From: an uncultured Sulfurovum sp.
GTDB lineage: Bacteria; Campylobacterota; Campylobacteria; Campylobacterales; Sulfurovaceae
DNA: 64,000 bases
Assembly: GCA_902727915.1 (NCBI GenBank)
Contig: CACVAU010000069.1
Coordinates: 22,414-86,413, forward strand
Reading direction: 5' to 3'
Position 1 is the stretch's first letter, and each line of letters begins with the position of its first letter. Below, in pieces: positions 37,301 through 44,644 of the stretch. The notes below the pieces were generated by a model, which worked only from the letters and a program-made list of their open reading frames with translations, made no database searches and had not been told where the DNA came from. The position numbers and the translations under genes were made by a program.

Positions 37301-37897
37301 AGTGAACATATGGTTCAAAAACTTTTAGATTTAGGCGTTGACCCTAAAGTAATAAGTTATGGAGGGCAACAGGCTATCTTTTTGGCTTCAAGTAAAGAAA
37401 CGTTAAAGCTTTTAGAATCGAGTTCTACGGATAAATTATCCATTGCGACGAGTCATTGTACGGTTTATGTTGAAAATGAATTTGATAAAAGCAAAGAGAA
37501 TAAATGTCAAGTTACTGCTAAGTTTTGTGAAAAAAACAAAAGACATGCTCAAGCAGTTTGGTATTATTTTTTAGGAAATGACCTCGACCGAGTGAAGGGT
37601 TATACACTGAATCAAACATGGTTAAATGAATGTCGTAATGAGTATGGATACTATGCTTATATGGATATTGCTCATGCTTATTTATTAAGTGATGATATGG
37701 AAAATACAAAAAAATATTACAAAAAAGCCATCGATGAATCAGAAGGAAAAACAGAGGAATGGATGCTTAAACGTTTTAAAGTTTTAAAAGGATTGTATCC
37801 AAATCATGTAGAAAAAGCTAAAAAAATTTGGAATGAAGTTTGGAAAAAGAGATATAGAGAAAATTTTAGTTTTACTCAAAAAGTAGCATCTTATTGA
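34352..37897 (+). CDS. Giant exported ankyrin-repeat protein
   Basis: A 1,181-residue protein. The N-terminus has a signal-like hydrophobic stretch (KIILTLTLVLFFGDLLQAEV), so the repeats probably lie in the periplasm or on the surface. Ankyrin units are clear in several blocks: SPLELAIRRNRLEIVELLLK near residue 110, TPLIVAVKKESIEMIDLLIK near 730, LPLAIAIRVERLEILDYMLG near 830, and QTILHYAVAYQSEHMVQKLL near 970; other parts are diverged. The C-terminal 120 residues carry cysteines and a Sel1/TPR-like helix pair (YMDIAHAYLLSDDMENTKKY). ATG 34352 overlaps the LprI-like gene end by 11 bases. Target unknown. Confidence 0.75.
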   Translation: MITKSRVQKIILTLTLVLFFGDLLQAEVKEVEHKTSILYEKILKVKRSKGIAELKQHIHSATFEELDEGINLSVRGEKRRYSLINFLILKKPYLLKKILPLLVEKGVSLNSTVKHKVSPLELAIRRNRLEIVELLLKEGASYNIIVDRVPLFYMALQSYNNDLKNLLLSYKPKLIYTEEMKKRGRSYLTWALVGDNLSPVLVKYLLEQGEDINKVHLNGYEKDTPYSRFLKKYTINRHTKNRVKAQKQLEVLNLLLDTGVEPFFDGNSGCVTPLSVIHNDVVTLRKLLNKGLNPNTIGCNRGTYLAVPVMLGELEVFKVMMKEDGDLYALGIYGTQNILGQIVSTSKAGDILEWLVKNKKEVFENLSEEVAGKYVNSLVHAHKDGSFYNLVDTLLKFSSDYQKSINHLLVVAIRSNKLQTANHLKGLGAKILVADSQKYWESERYWDDHSAKNTRKKHFEVISTKIDWLLKENVSPFLGEKAVTKIINFSELTLEQFHAIFQLYPKKLAKKEILDEVFITLLENLDFRDKLVLNEEKLLLLLEYGLVLEDVKTSKNTLYMPFKMKYYMEHNRNIELLWLLKNGARVCKENQADYIKSVYMRALIDRAGSDVEKIDFYPQNERESHALDKVGAYSYKDKWYVKHKNLFQNNKFKGASNLISDDKAVEDAYNKNDWDKLYLLMHEGGHAFDKYLWLKAKDHSQYNGLTSIILQGKVEILKWLIDNKVPIDARFSERTPLIVAVKKESIEMIDLLIKAGANSEYVNQMHFKEESAISLSQKSKNPKIQVYFSDKISKDTFSVKALNDAIYDDDLPLVKKILSSGINPNMNSDGPLPLAIAIRVERLEILDYMLGHGVDVNDSSRSTTNALIDTSASQKDPELMHCVLKHGARVNFSNHKYNALKSLFGASGKHWQEKVKLLVDYNTSLTTVFNEAGQLVIHAVMQHAQEDLIYYIIDKMLKDGDSKALFRADNYGQTILHYAVAYQSEHMVQKLLDLGVDPKVISYGGQQAIFLASSKETLKLLESSSTDKLSIATSHCTVYVENEFDKSKENKCQVTAKFCEKNKRHAQAVWYYFLGNDLDRVKGYTLNQTWLNECRNEYGYYAYMDIAHAYLLSDDMENTKKYYKKAIDESEGKTEEWMLKRFKVLKGLYPNHVEKAKKIWNEVWKKRYRENFSFTQKVASY

Positions 37898-38504
37898 TGA
37901 ATATATTACAAAAGTTAAAGGAAAAATTATTAAAACATTAGCATCAGCAGGGATTGCTTATTTATTAAAGTTTATTGGCTTTATTGTTCTTGGGTTGAGT
38001 ATTAACATACTTTTAATGGTTATCTATTTTGATGACATTTCAGCATTGTTTAAAAGTGAAAATATTTTATTAGGGGCTATTACACTTGCTGTTGTTGTAA
38101 TTTTTCCTATTATTTGGATAATTATTGGAAAAGCAGAGGCAGTCTCTTCAGCTATCTTCAAAGTCATGGATGGACACTTAGACGACTTAATTGCTTTTGT
38201 CATTAAAAACTTTTTAACACAAGGCAGTCGAGATAAAGTGGGCGACTATGGATCTAAACTGGAAAAACAGTCAACTGTTACACGTTTTATTTTAGAGTTT
38301 TTATTTGAAAAAATAAACTTTTTTGAAGAGGTATCAAAGTTATTGAAGGAGAAAGATTATAGTGATAAAGAGTTAACACTTAAAATGTCAGCACGAATTA
38401 GAGAAGAAGAGTTTTTTGAAGATTTAGAGCCTAGTTGGATGACGGCATTTATTTTAATACTAGCAAATGTAGGAATTATTTACTCAGCACATTATTTTTT
38501 GTAG
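37897..38504 (+). CDS. Membrane protein with apparent frameshift near its start
   Basis: The frame from TTG 37995 encodes 169 residues with three membrane segments (around SINILLMVIYF, AITLAVVVIFPIIWIIIG and FILILANVGIIYSAHYFL). Upstream the same frame is open and codes for IKTLASAGIAYLLKFIGFIV with no ATG. In a neighbouring frame, ATG 37897 (overlapping the ankyrin stop as TGATG) gives MNILQKLKEKLLKH and a stop. Joining the two near 37921-37936, an A-rich stretch, gives one smooth protein, so a single-base frameshift is likely. It could be a sequencing error, a mutation or slippage. Its neighbour is the TMEM43-family gene, 23 bases downstream. Confidence 0.6.
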
Positions 38505-38527
38505 GGTAATAAAAAGAAGGCTTAAAT

Positions 38528-39646
38528 ATGAATTATTTTACAGAAACAACAAGCACGAGTTTAGGAGGAAATCTTCTTAATTCCCTTAAAGGAATTTTAG
38601 TTGGAATTTTACTTTTAGTAGGATCAATTTATTTACTTTCATATAATGAACATCGAAGTATCAATCAAGCATTGGCACTTGAAGAGATGCAAGAAAAAAT
38701 TGTTTTAGTAGATAGACCTCAGTATAAAGTAGAGTATGAAAAGCAACCCATTCTTATTTATGGGGATGTTGTACCGATTAACCCTTTAGAGGACACACTT
38801 TTTGGCATTAAGTCCAATGAACTGGGTTTAGAACGAAATGTTGAAATGTATCAATGGGTAGAACATGTTAGTTCACGTGATGAAAAGCAAGTGGGTGGTT
38901 CAACTGAAACCGTAACGACTTACGAGTATGAAAAAGCGTGGCGTTCAACAGAAGAGGACAGTCGTTTATTTAGGTACCCTGAAAATCATGCTAACCCAAA
39001 AATGAAGTATAAAAGTAAAACTTTTAGTACCGATGCCAATCTGGGTGAATTTTATCTTTCTGAGAGTATTGTGACACAGTTTTCTAATAGCAGTGATTAC
39101 AATGGATTAGCTACTATGCCAGATCAGATACTTGATATGACGAATCATAAAACATTTTTGTATAAAGGGAAAACAGCAGATGAACCTGAAATAGGGGATT
39201 TAAAAATAACTTACACACAGACAGAAAAAGGTATTTACACCTTAGCTGGAATGACAAAAGGAAAAACGTTTGGCGCGTATAAGAGTTCAAATGACAGAAG
39301 TTTACTCTTTACAAGAGTTGGTCAAGTGGAAGCAAGTACAATCTTTGAAGAAGAATTTAAAGCCAATACCATGTTAACATGGCTATTTCGGGCTATAGGT
39401 TTATTACTTATGTTCTTTGGATTTATGTTAATTATGAATCTTCTTGTAGCCATTGCGAATATTCTGCCAATTTTTGGAAGTTTAGTAGAAGGGGTTACGG
39501 CACTTATTGCAGGAGCATTAACACTTGTGTTAGGGTCAGGTGTGATTGCTATCGCATGGTTCGCTTCTCGACCAATGTTATCTTTGTCTATTTTGGGTGT
39601 TGGCATTAGTTTGGCTATTTTAGTTTTCTTGTTAAAGAAAAAATAG
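38528..39646 (+). CDS. TMEM43 (LUMA) family membrane protein
   Basis: A 372-residue protein. One membrane helix lies at about residues 17-39 (SLKGILVGILLLVGSIYLLS), a large outside domain of about 240 residues follows, and four hydrophobic segments lie at the C-terminus (from about 283 to 370). The N-terminal LGGNLLNSLKG and SYNEHRSINQALALEE match the TMEM43 family, found in bacteria and animals; its function in bacteria is unknown. It follows the frameshifted membrane gene by 23 bases. A hairpin (39686-39723) marks the end of the transcript. Confidence 0.8.
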   Translation: MNYFTETTSTSLGGNLLNSLKGILVGILLLVGSIYLLSYNEHRSINQALALEEMQEKIVLVDRPQYKVEYEKQPILIYGDVVPINPLEDTLFGIKSNELGLERNVEMYQWVEHVSSRDEKQVGGSTETVTTYEYEKAWRSTEEDSRLFRYPENHANPKMKYKSKTFSTDANLGEFYLSESIVTQFSNSSDYNGLATMPDQILDMTNHKTFLYKGKTADEPEIGDLKITYTQTEKGIYTLAGMTKGKTFGAYKSSNDRSLLFTRVGQVEASTIFEEEFKANTMLTWLFRAIGLLLMFFGFMLIMNLLVAIANILPIFGSLVEGVTALIAGALTLVLGSGVIAIAWFASRPMLSLSILGVGISLAILVFLLKKK

Positions 39647-39685
39647 AGAACTTCTTAATAAAAGCCATTGATTTAGAGAGTAAAA

Positions 39686-39723
39686 ATACCTAAAATATAT
39701 TTTATATCTCTAAGTTTAGGTAT
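39686..39723. terminator. Hairpin between convergent genes
   Basis: ATACCTAAA (39686-39694) pairs with TTTAGGTAT (39715-39723). It lies between the end of the TMEM43 gene and the stop codon of the reverse-strand regulator, whose last codons overlap the right arm. A T-rich centre could support termination in both directions. Confidence 0.5.
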
Positions 39724-40414
39724 CAGAAGTTGCTATCCGAATACCATAACCGAAAACTTTTTCAATAAGCTTATGATGAATTTTTCCTCGTAATCTATAA
39801 ATTAAAGTACGGATGCAATTGTTAGAGGTTGGTTCATTTTCCCAAATTACTTCTTCAATCGTTTCAAAACTGACTGCTTTACCATTATACTTAATCAAAA
39901 GTTGTAATAAGTGTTTCTCTTTATGTGTTAAATGTACTTTAATATTTCTATATAAGAGTTCATTACTTTTTAAATTAAAAACATATTCTGTGTCTAAATG
40001 ATATAGCTTTTTATTTAAAATGTTTTTCTTGCAAGAAGTATTTTTTTTATGAACTTTAAAATAGACAAGTTTAATGACGGCATAGAGTTCTTGATTATGA
40101 TAGGGTTTAACAAGGTAACCATAAGGATTTGTTTCTATGGCCTTTGTAATGGTTTCTTCATCTTTATAGGCAGTTAAATAAATAATAGGAATGTTACAAG
40201 CTAAAGATTGATAAAAATCCACACCATCTTACTCTTCTCCTAAGTTAATATCCATAAGAATTAAATGTACATTGTTGTTTTCTAAAATTTCTTTTGCCCT
40301 AAGTGAATTGGTCGCATAGTCCAATACATAGAATCCCATTTTTTCAATAGATTTCTTTCTTTTTAACGCTAAAAGTGCATTTTTTTCTATGATTAAAATA
40401 TTAAATTTTTTCAT
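39716..40414 (-). pseudogene. OmpR-type response regulator interrupted by an in-frame TAA
   Basis: Two pieces in the same frame form one regulator of about 232 codons. The first (40414-40229) is the receiver start: MKKFNILIIEKNALLALKRK, then HLILMDINLGEE with the phospho-acceptor Asp, directly followed by TAA. The second (from 40228) continues DGVDFYQSLACNIPIIYLTA, with YLVKPYH carrying the conserved Lys, then a winged-helix DNA-binding domain. The paralogue at 54626 reads GAKDG at the same place, so an AAA or GAA to TAA change is likely. No kinase gene is adjacent. The rest is intact, so the loss is recent, or the stop is read through. Confidence 0.75.
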
Positions 40415-40638
40415 CTTGACCCCCTATTACTGTCAATAAAACGATTCAATGTTTGTTGAATACCTTGTATTATTTTAGCGAAATAAGTTTTAGTTTTTAG
40501 AAATAGATGCTTATGAGTGAGATGAGTGCTATTGTCTAAATTAAAAAAATTAATAAGTTATTTTTTGAATTGTGACAAATTTTGTAACAAATTTTACTTA
40601 TTATGTATAAGTAAACATTAATTTAAAAAGGAATAATT

Positions 40639-42060
40639 ATGAAAAATCGATATTTACTTCCATTAGGAATAGTAACAATGCTTTTTATAAATGCTTGTGG
40701 TACAACGAAGGATACCCCAACGGAAGAAAGTGCTGAAACAGTGACAGGAAAATTTGTTGATACTTATGTTTCGGGACTTAAGTATGTTTGTTCATCAGGA
40801 ACAATAGGTACTACAAATAGTGGTGGAGAATACACGTGTAATGTAGGTGATACAGTAGCCTTTTCTTTAGGTGGATACTTATTAGGTTCTGCAACAGCAT
40901 CATCGGGTAATATTACGCCTGAAACATTGTATCCGAACAATCCTACTGCTGAATTAAATGTAGCACGTTTATTACAAACACTTGACAGTGATCCTACCGA
41001 TGATATTATTACTATTCCAGACAATTATTCTGATTTAGATAATGTAACAACTACCCCAAAAGATAATGCCTTTATTGCTACTATTCAGTCAACAGTGGGA
41101 ACACTTGTTAGTGAAGAAGTTGCTCAAAATCATTTAAATAATGCTGAGCTTACAGTGGGAATTAAAGGTCTGACCAAATACTATAGAAACAGTAAAGGTG
41201 CTATTGGTAGTAGGGTCTATGCTAATGATGGTACTTATACTGGAACATTTGGAGATCAAAATGTTAGTGGTACCTATACCATTAAAGATAATAATTTGAG
41301 CATTGTGCGTAGCAGTGGCAATTCAGATGTCAAGTTACAACTTACTTACTTAAAAACAGTGAATGAAGTGTTAAAGTTTGATATATCTGTGAATGGTGGC
41401 GAGACCTTTAGAACTTATTCTTACTTTACAAAAGCATTAAGAGATGCCGTATTGACAGATGCTATTGTGGGTAAGACAACTTATTATCGAAATAGTAAAG
41501 GATTTATTGGTAGTAGAGTTTATGCTACGGATGGTACTTATACAGGTACTTTTAATGGAACAGCTGTGAATGGTACTTATACTATTAAAGATAATGTATT
41601 GAGTATTATACGAACAAGTGGTGCTTCACCTGTTAATATTGTAGTAACTTACCTTGATAGTATTGGTGATGTTACAAGTTATGATATTTCCGTGAATGGT
41701 GGAGAAGTGTTTCAAGGTTATTCTTATGCTTCTACGACACTAAGAGAAGCTGAACTTAGAAATGCTATTGTTGGTCAAACCAAATATTATAAAAATAGTA
41801 ACGATTTTTCAGGGAGTCGAGTTTATGCTACTGATGGTACGTATACAGGAATATTTAATGGCAATGAAGTGAGTGGGACTTATAGTATTAAAGATAATAT
41901 TCTTAGTATCGTAAGAACCAGTGGTACTTCAGATATTAACCTTGAATTAACCTATTTAAATATGAGTAATAATGTGTTAAATTTTGATGTTTCTGTCAAT
42001 GGTGGTGATACCTTTCAAAGTAAAACTTATGCAAGTGCATCAGAAAGAGATGCGAGTTAA
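40639..42060 (+). CDS. Lipoprotein with three tandem 101-residue repeats
   Basis: A 473-residue lipoprotein with lipobox FINACGTTKD. Residues 25-170 form a unique region (GKFVDTYVSGLKYVCSSG...) similar to beta-rich surface domains that begin with VSGLKY and CNVGDTV. From about residue 175 there are three copies of a 101-residue unit: KYYRNSKGAIGSRVYANDGT, YTGTF, SGTYTIKDNNLSIVR and FDISVNGGETF. Each unit starts exactly 303 bases after the previous one (41164, 41467, 41770). No enzyme motif is seen; a surface adhesin or binding role is a guess. AAAAAGGAA lies upstream of the ATG. Confidence 0.75.
   Translation: MKNRYLLPLGIVTMLFINACGTTKDTPTEESAETVTGKFVDTYVSGLKYVCSSGTIGTTNSGGEYTCNVGDTVAFSLGGYLLGSATASSGNITPETLYPNNPTAELNVARLLQTLDSDPTDDIITIPDNYSDLDNVTTTPKDNAFIATIQSTVGTLVSEEVAQNHLNNAELTVGIKGLTKYYRNSKGAIGSRVYANDGTYTGTFGDQNVSGTYTIKDNNLSIVRSSGNSDVKLQLTYLKTVNEVLKFDISVNGGETFRTYSYFTKALRDAVLTDAIVGKTTYYRNSKGFIGSRVYATDGTYTGTFNGTAVNGTYTIKDNVLSIIRTSGASPVNIVVTYLDSIGDVTSYDISVNGGEVFQGYSYASTTLREAELRNAIVGQTKYYKNSNDFSGSRVYATDGTYTGIFNGNEVSGTYSIKDNILSIVRTSGTSDINLELTYLNMSNNVLNFDVSVNGGDTFQSKTYASASERDAS
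41161..42057 (+). repeat. Three tandem 303-bp coding repeats
   Basis: In-frame repeats start at about 41164, 41467 and 41770, with identical 303-base spacing. Copies 2 and 3 share long near-identical stretches such as TCTATGCTACGGATGGTACT-like sequence; copy 1 is more diverged. No gap is present between units. Confidence 0.8.
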
Positions 42061-42113
42061 GCTTGATTTTAACTTAAATTAAATTAACAAAATATATTTA
42101 AAAATATATTTTT

Positions 42114-42143
42114 TTGTTATGCTAAGCACTTAAATACTATAAT
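42114..42143 (+). promoter_or_regulatory. Promoter of the LysM-like gene
   Basis: TTGTTA (42114-42119), 18 bases, then TATAAT (42138-42143), 31 bases before the ATG at 42175. The preceding run of A/T (42090-42113) is typical of promoters in this group. Confidence 0.65.
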
Positions 42144-42174
42144 TAAATTCACATTTTAATTATAGGAAATAGAA

Positions 42175-42498
42175 ATGAAAAACAGATTACTTAAGTTACT
42201 TTTAGGGGCTTCGTTATTAATGGGAGTTACAATTGGAAATGCAGGAAACATAGAGCATAAAATGATACGGCATATTATTCATGGTACACCATGGATAGAA
42301 ACACGTTTATCTTATGCTATGAGTGTTAATGAGTTGGCAGAAAAATATTATGGCAATATGGAAGAAGTTCATGAAATTATGAAAGTCAATAAAAACATTC
42401 ATAGTCCAGCTACGATTTTACATAAAAACCTTACGGTTAGCATACCCGTTATTGCGAGTTTTACAGAGCAACCAGAACGTTTAGGCTGGGTTCACTAG
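42175..42498 (+). CDS. Exported LysM-like protein
   Basis: A 107-residue protein with a signal peptide (LLKLLLGASLLMGVTIGNAG). The mature part has a LysM-like pattern: MSVNELAEKYYGN, then VHEIMKVNKNI, and LHKNLTVSIPVI. LysM domains bind peptidoglycan, so a cell-wall role is likely, but the match is by eye only. It has its own promoter and is followed by a perfect hairpin. Confidence 0.65.
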   Translation: MKNRLLKLLLGASLLMGVTIGNAGNIEHKMIRHIIHGTPWIETRLSYAMSVNELAEKYYGNMEEVHEIMKVNKNIHSPATILHKNLTVSIPVIASFTEQPERLGWVH

Positions 42499-42503
42499 TT
42501 GTG

Positions 42504-42532
42504 TTAAGGTTGAATATGATATTCAACCTTAA
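42504..42532. terminator. Perfect 14-bp inverted repeat between convergent genes
   Basis: TTAAGGTTGAATAT (42504-42517), a single G, then ATATTCAACCTTAA (42519-42532). It is a strong hairpin just after the LysM-like gene and before the end of the reverse-strand cold-shock gene. Neither side has a T-run after the hairpin in its own reading direction, so termination strength is uncertain. Confidence 0.55.
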
Positions 42533-42556
42533 AAAAAGAGAATCCCATTAGACTAA

Positions 42557-43093
42557 CTAACTTGTGAACCACAAAAGTAATCCCACTTGTCCCATCACTA
42601 TCAACCAATAAATAACTTGAAATGACCCCTTGAGTGTCTTATGTCTAAAAAGTTTTTGTACAATAAGCGCAGATGGAGAACCACCTAAGAGTGCTAAAGT
42701 TTGTAGGTTAAGTTCTGGAACCCTAAGTTTTTCTGTACCAGAGATAAACTTATCGTAACCATATAGTAAAAAAGTACTAATATTAATCGCGATAAGATAA
42801 GCAACGAGTAGCTGTACATATTGTGAGGCATAGAGCAATACAAGTGTTAAAATAACGAAAGATAAGAGTCCAAAAATAAGATAGGGAGAGTAGTGTTTTT
42901 TTCCTGCAATGACATTGACTGCTGAAAGCCCTTTGGGGGTTTTTTCAATGTTAAATTCAACACTTTGTCCTTGGCTTAATTCATTAGTATTTTGTACTTG
43001 TGAAATATGGACGAAAATATTCGTTTCCTGTTCATCTGAAGCAATAAAACCATAACCTTTTTCGTTATTAAAGTGAATAATATAGCCTTGCAT
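42557..43093 (-). CDS. Cold-shock domain fused to DUF1294 membrane domain
   Basis: A 178-residue protein. Residues 1-65 are a cold-shock domain with RNP-like motifs (KGYGFIASDE and IFVHISQV). Two or more membrane helices follow, and the DUF1294 domain at about 108-178 holds GYDKFISGTEKLRVPE, LLGGSPSALIVQKL and RHKTLKGSFQ. This fusion is known in many bacteria; its role is unknown. It converges on the LysM-like gene. Confidence 0.85.
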   Translation of the reverse strand: MQGYIIHFNNEKGYGFIASDEQETNIFVHISQVQNTNELSQGQSVEFNIEKTPKGLSAVNVIAGKKHYSPYLIFGLLSFVILTLVLLYASQYVQLLVAYLIAINISTFLLYGYDKFISGTEKLRVPELNLQTLALLGGSPSALIVQKLFRHKTLKGSFQVIYWLIVMGQVGLLLWFTS

Positions 43094-43195
43094 TAAGTCC
43101 CTTGTTTTTTTCAGAAATTATAGCATACTAAACAATAGGTCTACTATTTTAGGTTATACTTGAAGGTAACAGAAATTCAATTAAAAGGAACTAAT

Positions 43196-43711
43196 ATGCA
43201 TTTAATATTTGCTACTTTATGCCTCAGCACTCTCTTACTCAATGGAGGAGGAGGTGTTTTAGATGTTAATTGGTCAACGATTCAAAAAACGCAACAAAAA
43301 TCAATGGCAGCGTATCCTAAAGTATTGGTTGATGGTATAAAAAAGGTTAAATTTCCTGTTTACCTCTCATCAAACTATGCGTATAATAAAGAGATGAGTG
43401 TTGTGGCAGATAAATATTTTTATGCTATTTCATTTAATTTAGATAAAGCAATGGTGTTGTTTGAGGGAGATAGAACTTTTCAAGAGTCTGTGGATGCAAA
43501 TAGTCCAGAATTTAAAAAGATTATAGAAAAATTAAAACCTGTAGAATTTTCCCAATCAGAAGGCGTAAGAATAGCTTCTTATCAACGTCATGGGGTTAAT
43601 TATAGTATTTCCGTTGAATGTGAGCAACCAGATAAAGATAAGCGATGTACAGAAGAAACGTTTGTTAAAGCTTTATATTCAAGTATTATTATGACAGGAG
43701 GTCAACCATGA
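43196..43711 (+). CDS. Exported protein of unknown function
   Basis: A 171-residue protein with an N-terminal signal (MHLIFATLCLSTLLLNGGGG). The mature part contains FPVYLSSNYAYNKEMSV, YFYAISFNLDKAMVLFEG and VEFSQSEGVRIASYQR, plus two cysteines (VECEQPDKDKRCTEE) that may form a disulfide. No family is recognised. ATG 43196 is supported by AAAAGGAA upstream; the frame open from 43160 would spoil the signal. It overlaps the M23 lipoprotein gene by four bases (ATGA), so the two are co-translated. Confidence 0.65.
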   Translation: MHLIFATLCLSTLLLNGGGGVLDVNWSTIQKTQQKSMAAYPKVLVDGIKKVKFPVYLSSNYAYNKEMSVVADKYFYAISFNLDKAMVLFEGDRTFQESVDANSPEFKKIIEKLKPVEFSQSEGVRIASYQRHGVNYSISVECEQPDKDKRCTEETFVKALYSSIIMTGGQP

Positions 43712-44427
43712 AATCGAGTATTGTTTTTTCTATATTGCTAAGTATTTTGTTCACAGCTTGTAGTCAAAAAGAAGAACCATCAAAGTATAAGGGAAAATAT
43801 TTTTCTTATTATCCAGCTGGAAAATTATCCCCAACACACAGTGGTATTGGTCGAATGGGTGATAATTATATTTATGCACCAGGTATTCGTTTTCCGATAG
43901 AACATGCACCAGCTTATATTAATTCTCAGGTTTATGGTGTTGGAGGTTATTTAGGACCTAAAGGCAGTTTATGTGATAAAATAAATTATACCTACCCTTG
44001 GCATGATAATTATTGTGAAAAACGGGGTTGGAGTATGCCTTTATGTGCTACAGGGAAAGGTCATCAAGGTGTTGACATACGAACAGCAACCTGTGAACGA
44101 AAAAAATATTATGCCGTGGCTGTTGAAGAGGGCATTATTACTTCCATAGGTAGTTATACTGTTAAGTTAAGAGGGAAGTCAGGTAGAACGTATCGTTATT
44201 TGCATTTAGATTCAAAAACGTTACAAGTTAGAAAAGGACAAACGTTAAGAAGAGGACAACGTATCGGACTTGTTTCTGACAATATGGGTTCAACACCGAC
44301 TTCAATTCATTTACATTTTGATATGAAACAGACAATTAAAGTAGGAAATCGTTCAAAATCCGTTTATGTGCCTCCTTATGCCTCTTTGGTTGCAGCCTAT
44401 AAGCGTTTGTTAGATGGGAATCCTTAA
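43708..44427 (+). CDS. M23 metallopeptidase lipoprotein
   Basis: A 239-residue lipoprotein with lipobox LFTACSQ. The M23 domain covers about residues 130-235 with zinc ligands in HQGVDIR (HxxxD) and HLHFDMK (HxH), plus TYRYLHLDS and the beta hairpin VRKGQTLRRGQRIGLVSDN. It probably cuts peptidoglycan cross-links while anchored to a membrane. The gene order with the exported protein (four-base overlap) suggests that the neighbour is a partner or regulator. A hairpin CTCAAAC/GTTTGAG follows near 44458-44477. Confidence 0.85.
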   Translation: MKSSIVFSILLSILFTACSQKEEPSKYKGKYFSYYPAGKLSPTHSGIGRMGDNYIYAPGIRFPIEHAPAYINSQVYGVGGYLGPKGSLCDKINYTYPWHDNYCEKRGWSMPLCATGKGHQGVDIRTATCERKKYYAVAVEEGIITSIGSYTVKLRGKSGRTYRYLHLDSKTLQVRKGQTLRRGQRIGLVSDNMGSTPTSIHLHFDMKQTIKVGNRSKSVYVPPYASLVAAYKRLLDGNP

Positions 44428-44604
44428 GATTTTTATTTTAAAGTGTTACCTTTTTACTCAAACAAGGTAGGTTTGAGCGTCTCATTAGGGGCTTGAAACT
44501 TATTCCATTCAGAATAGAAAGTTGATTGTGTAGATATTTTACACTTCAATTAAGAATTATCCCTAATAATATTTCAATTAACTTCAGATTATTCTTCATG
44601 AGCG

Positions 44605-44610
44605 TATAAT
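44605..44610 (+). promoter_or_regulatory. -10 box of the sucCD transcript
   Basis: TATAAT at 44605-44610 lies 35 bases before the TTG start of sucC. No good -35 hexamer is obvious. A ribosome site AAGGAG (44632-44637) follows. Confidence 0.5.
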
Positions 44611-44644
44611 CACCTCAACAATTATTAAAATTAAGGAGTATCAA

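Noticed and set aside
44458..44477. Hairpin CTCAAAC/GTTTGAG after the M23 lipoprotein as a terminator
   Set aside because: No U-tract follows and the stem is only seven bases; kept only as a mention in the M23 entry.
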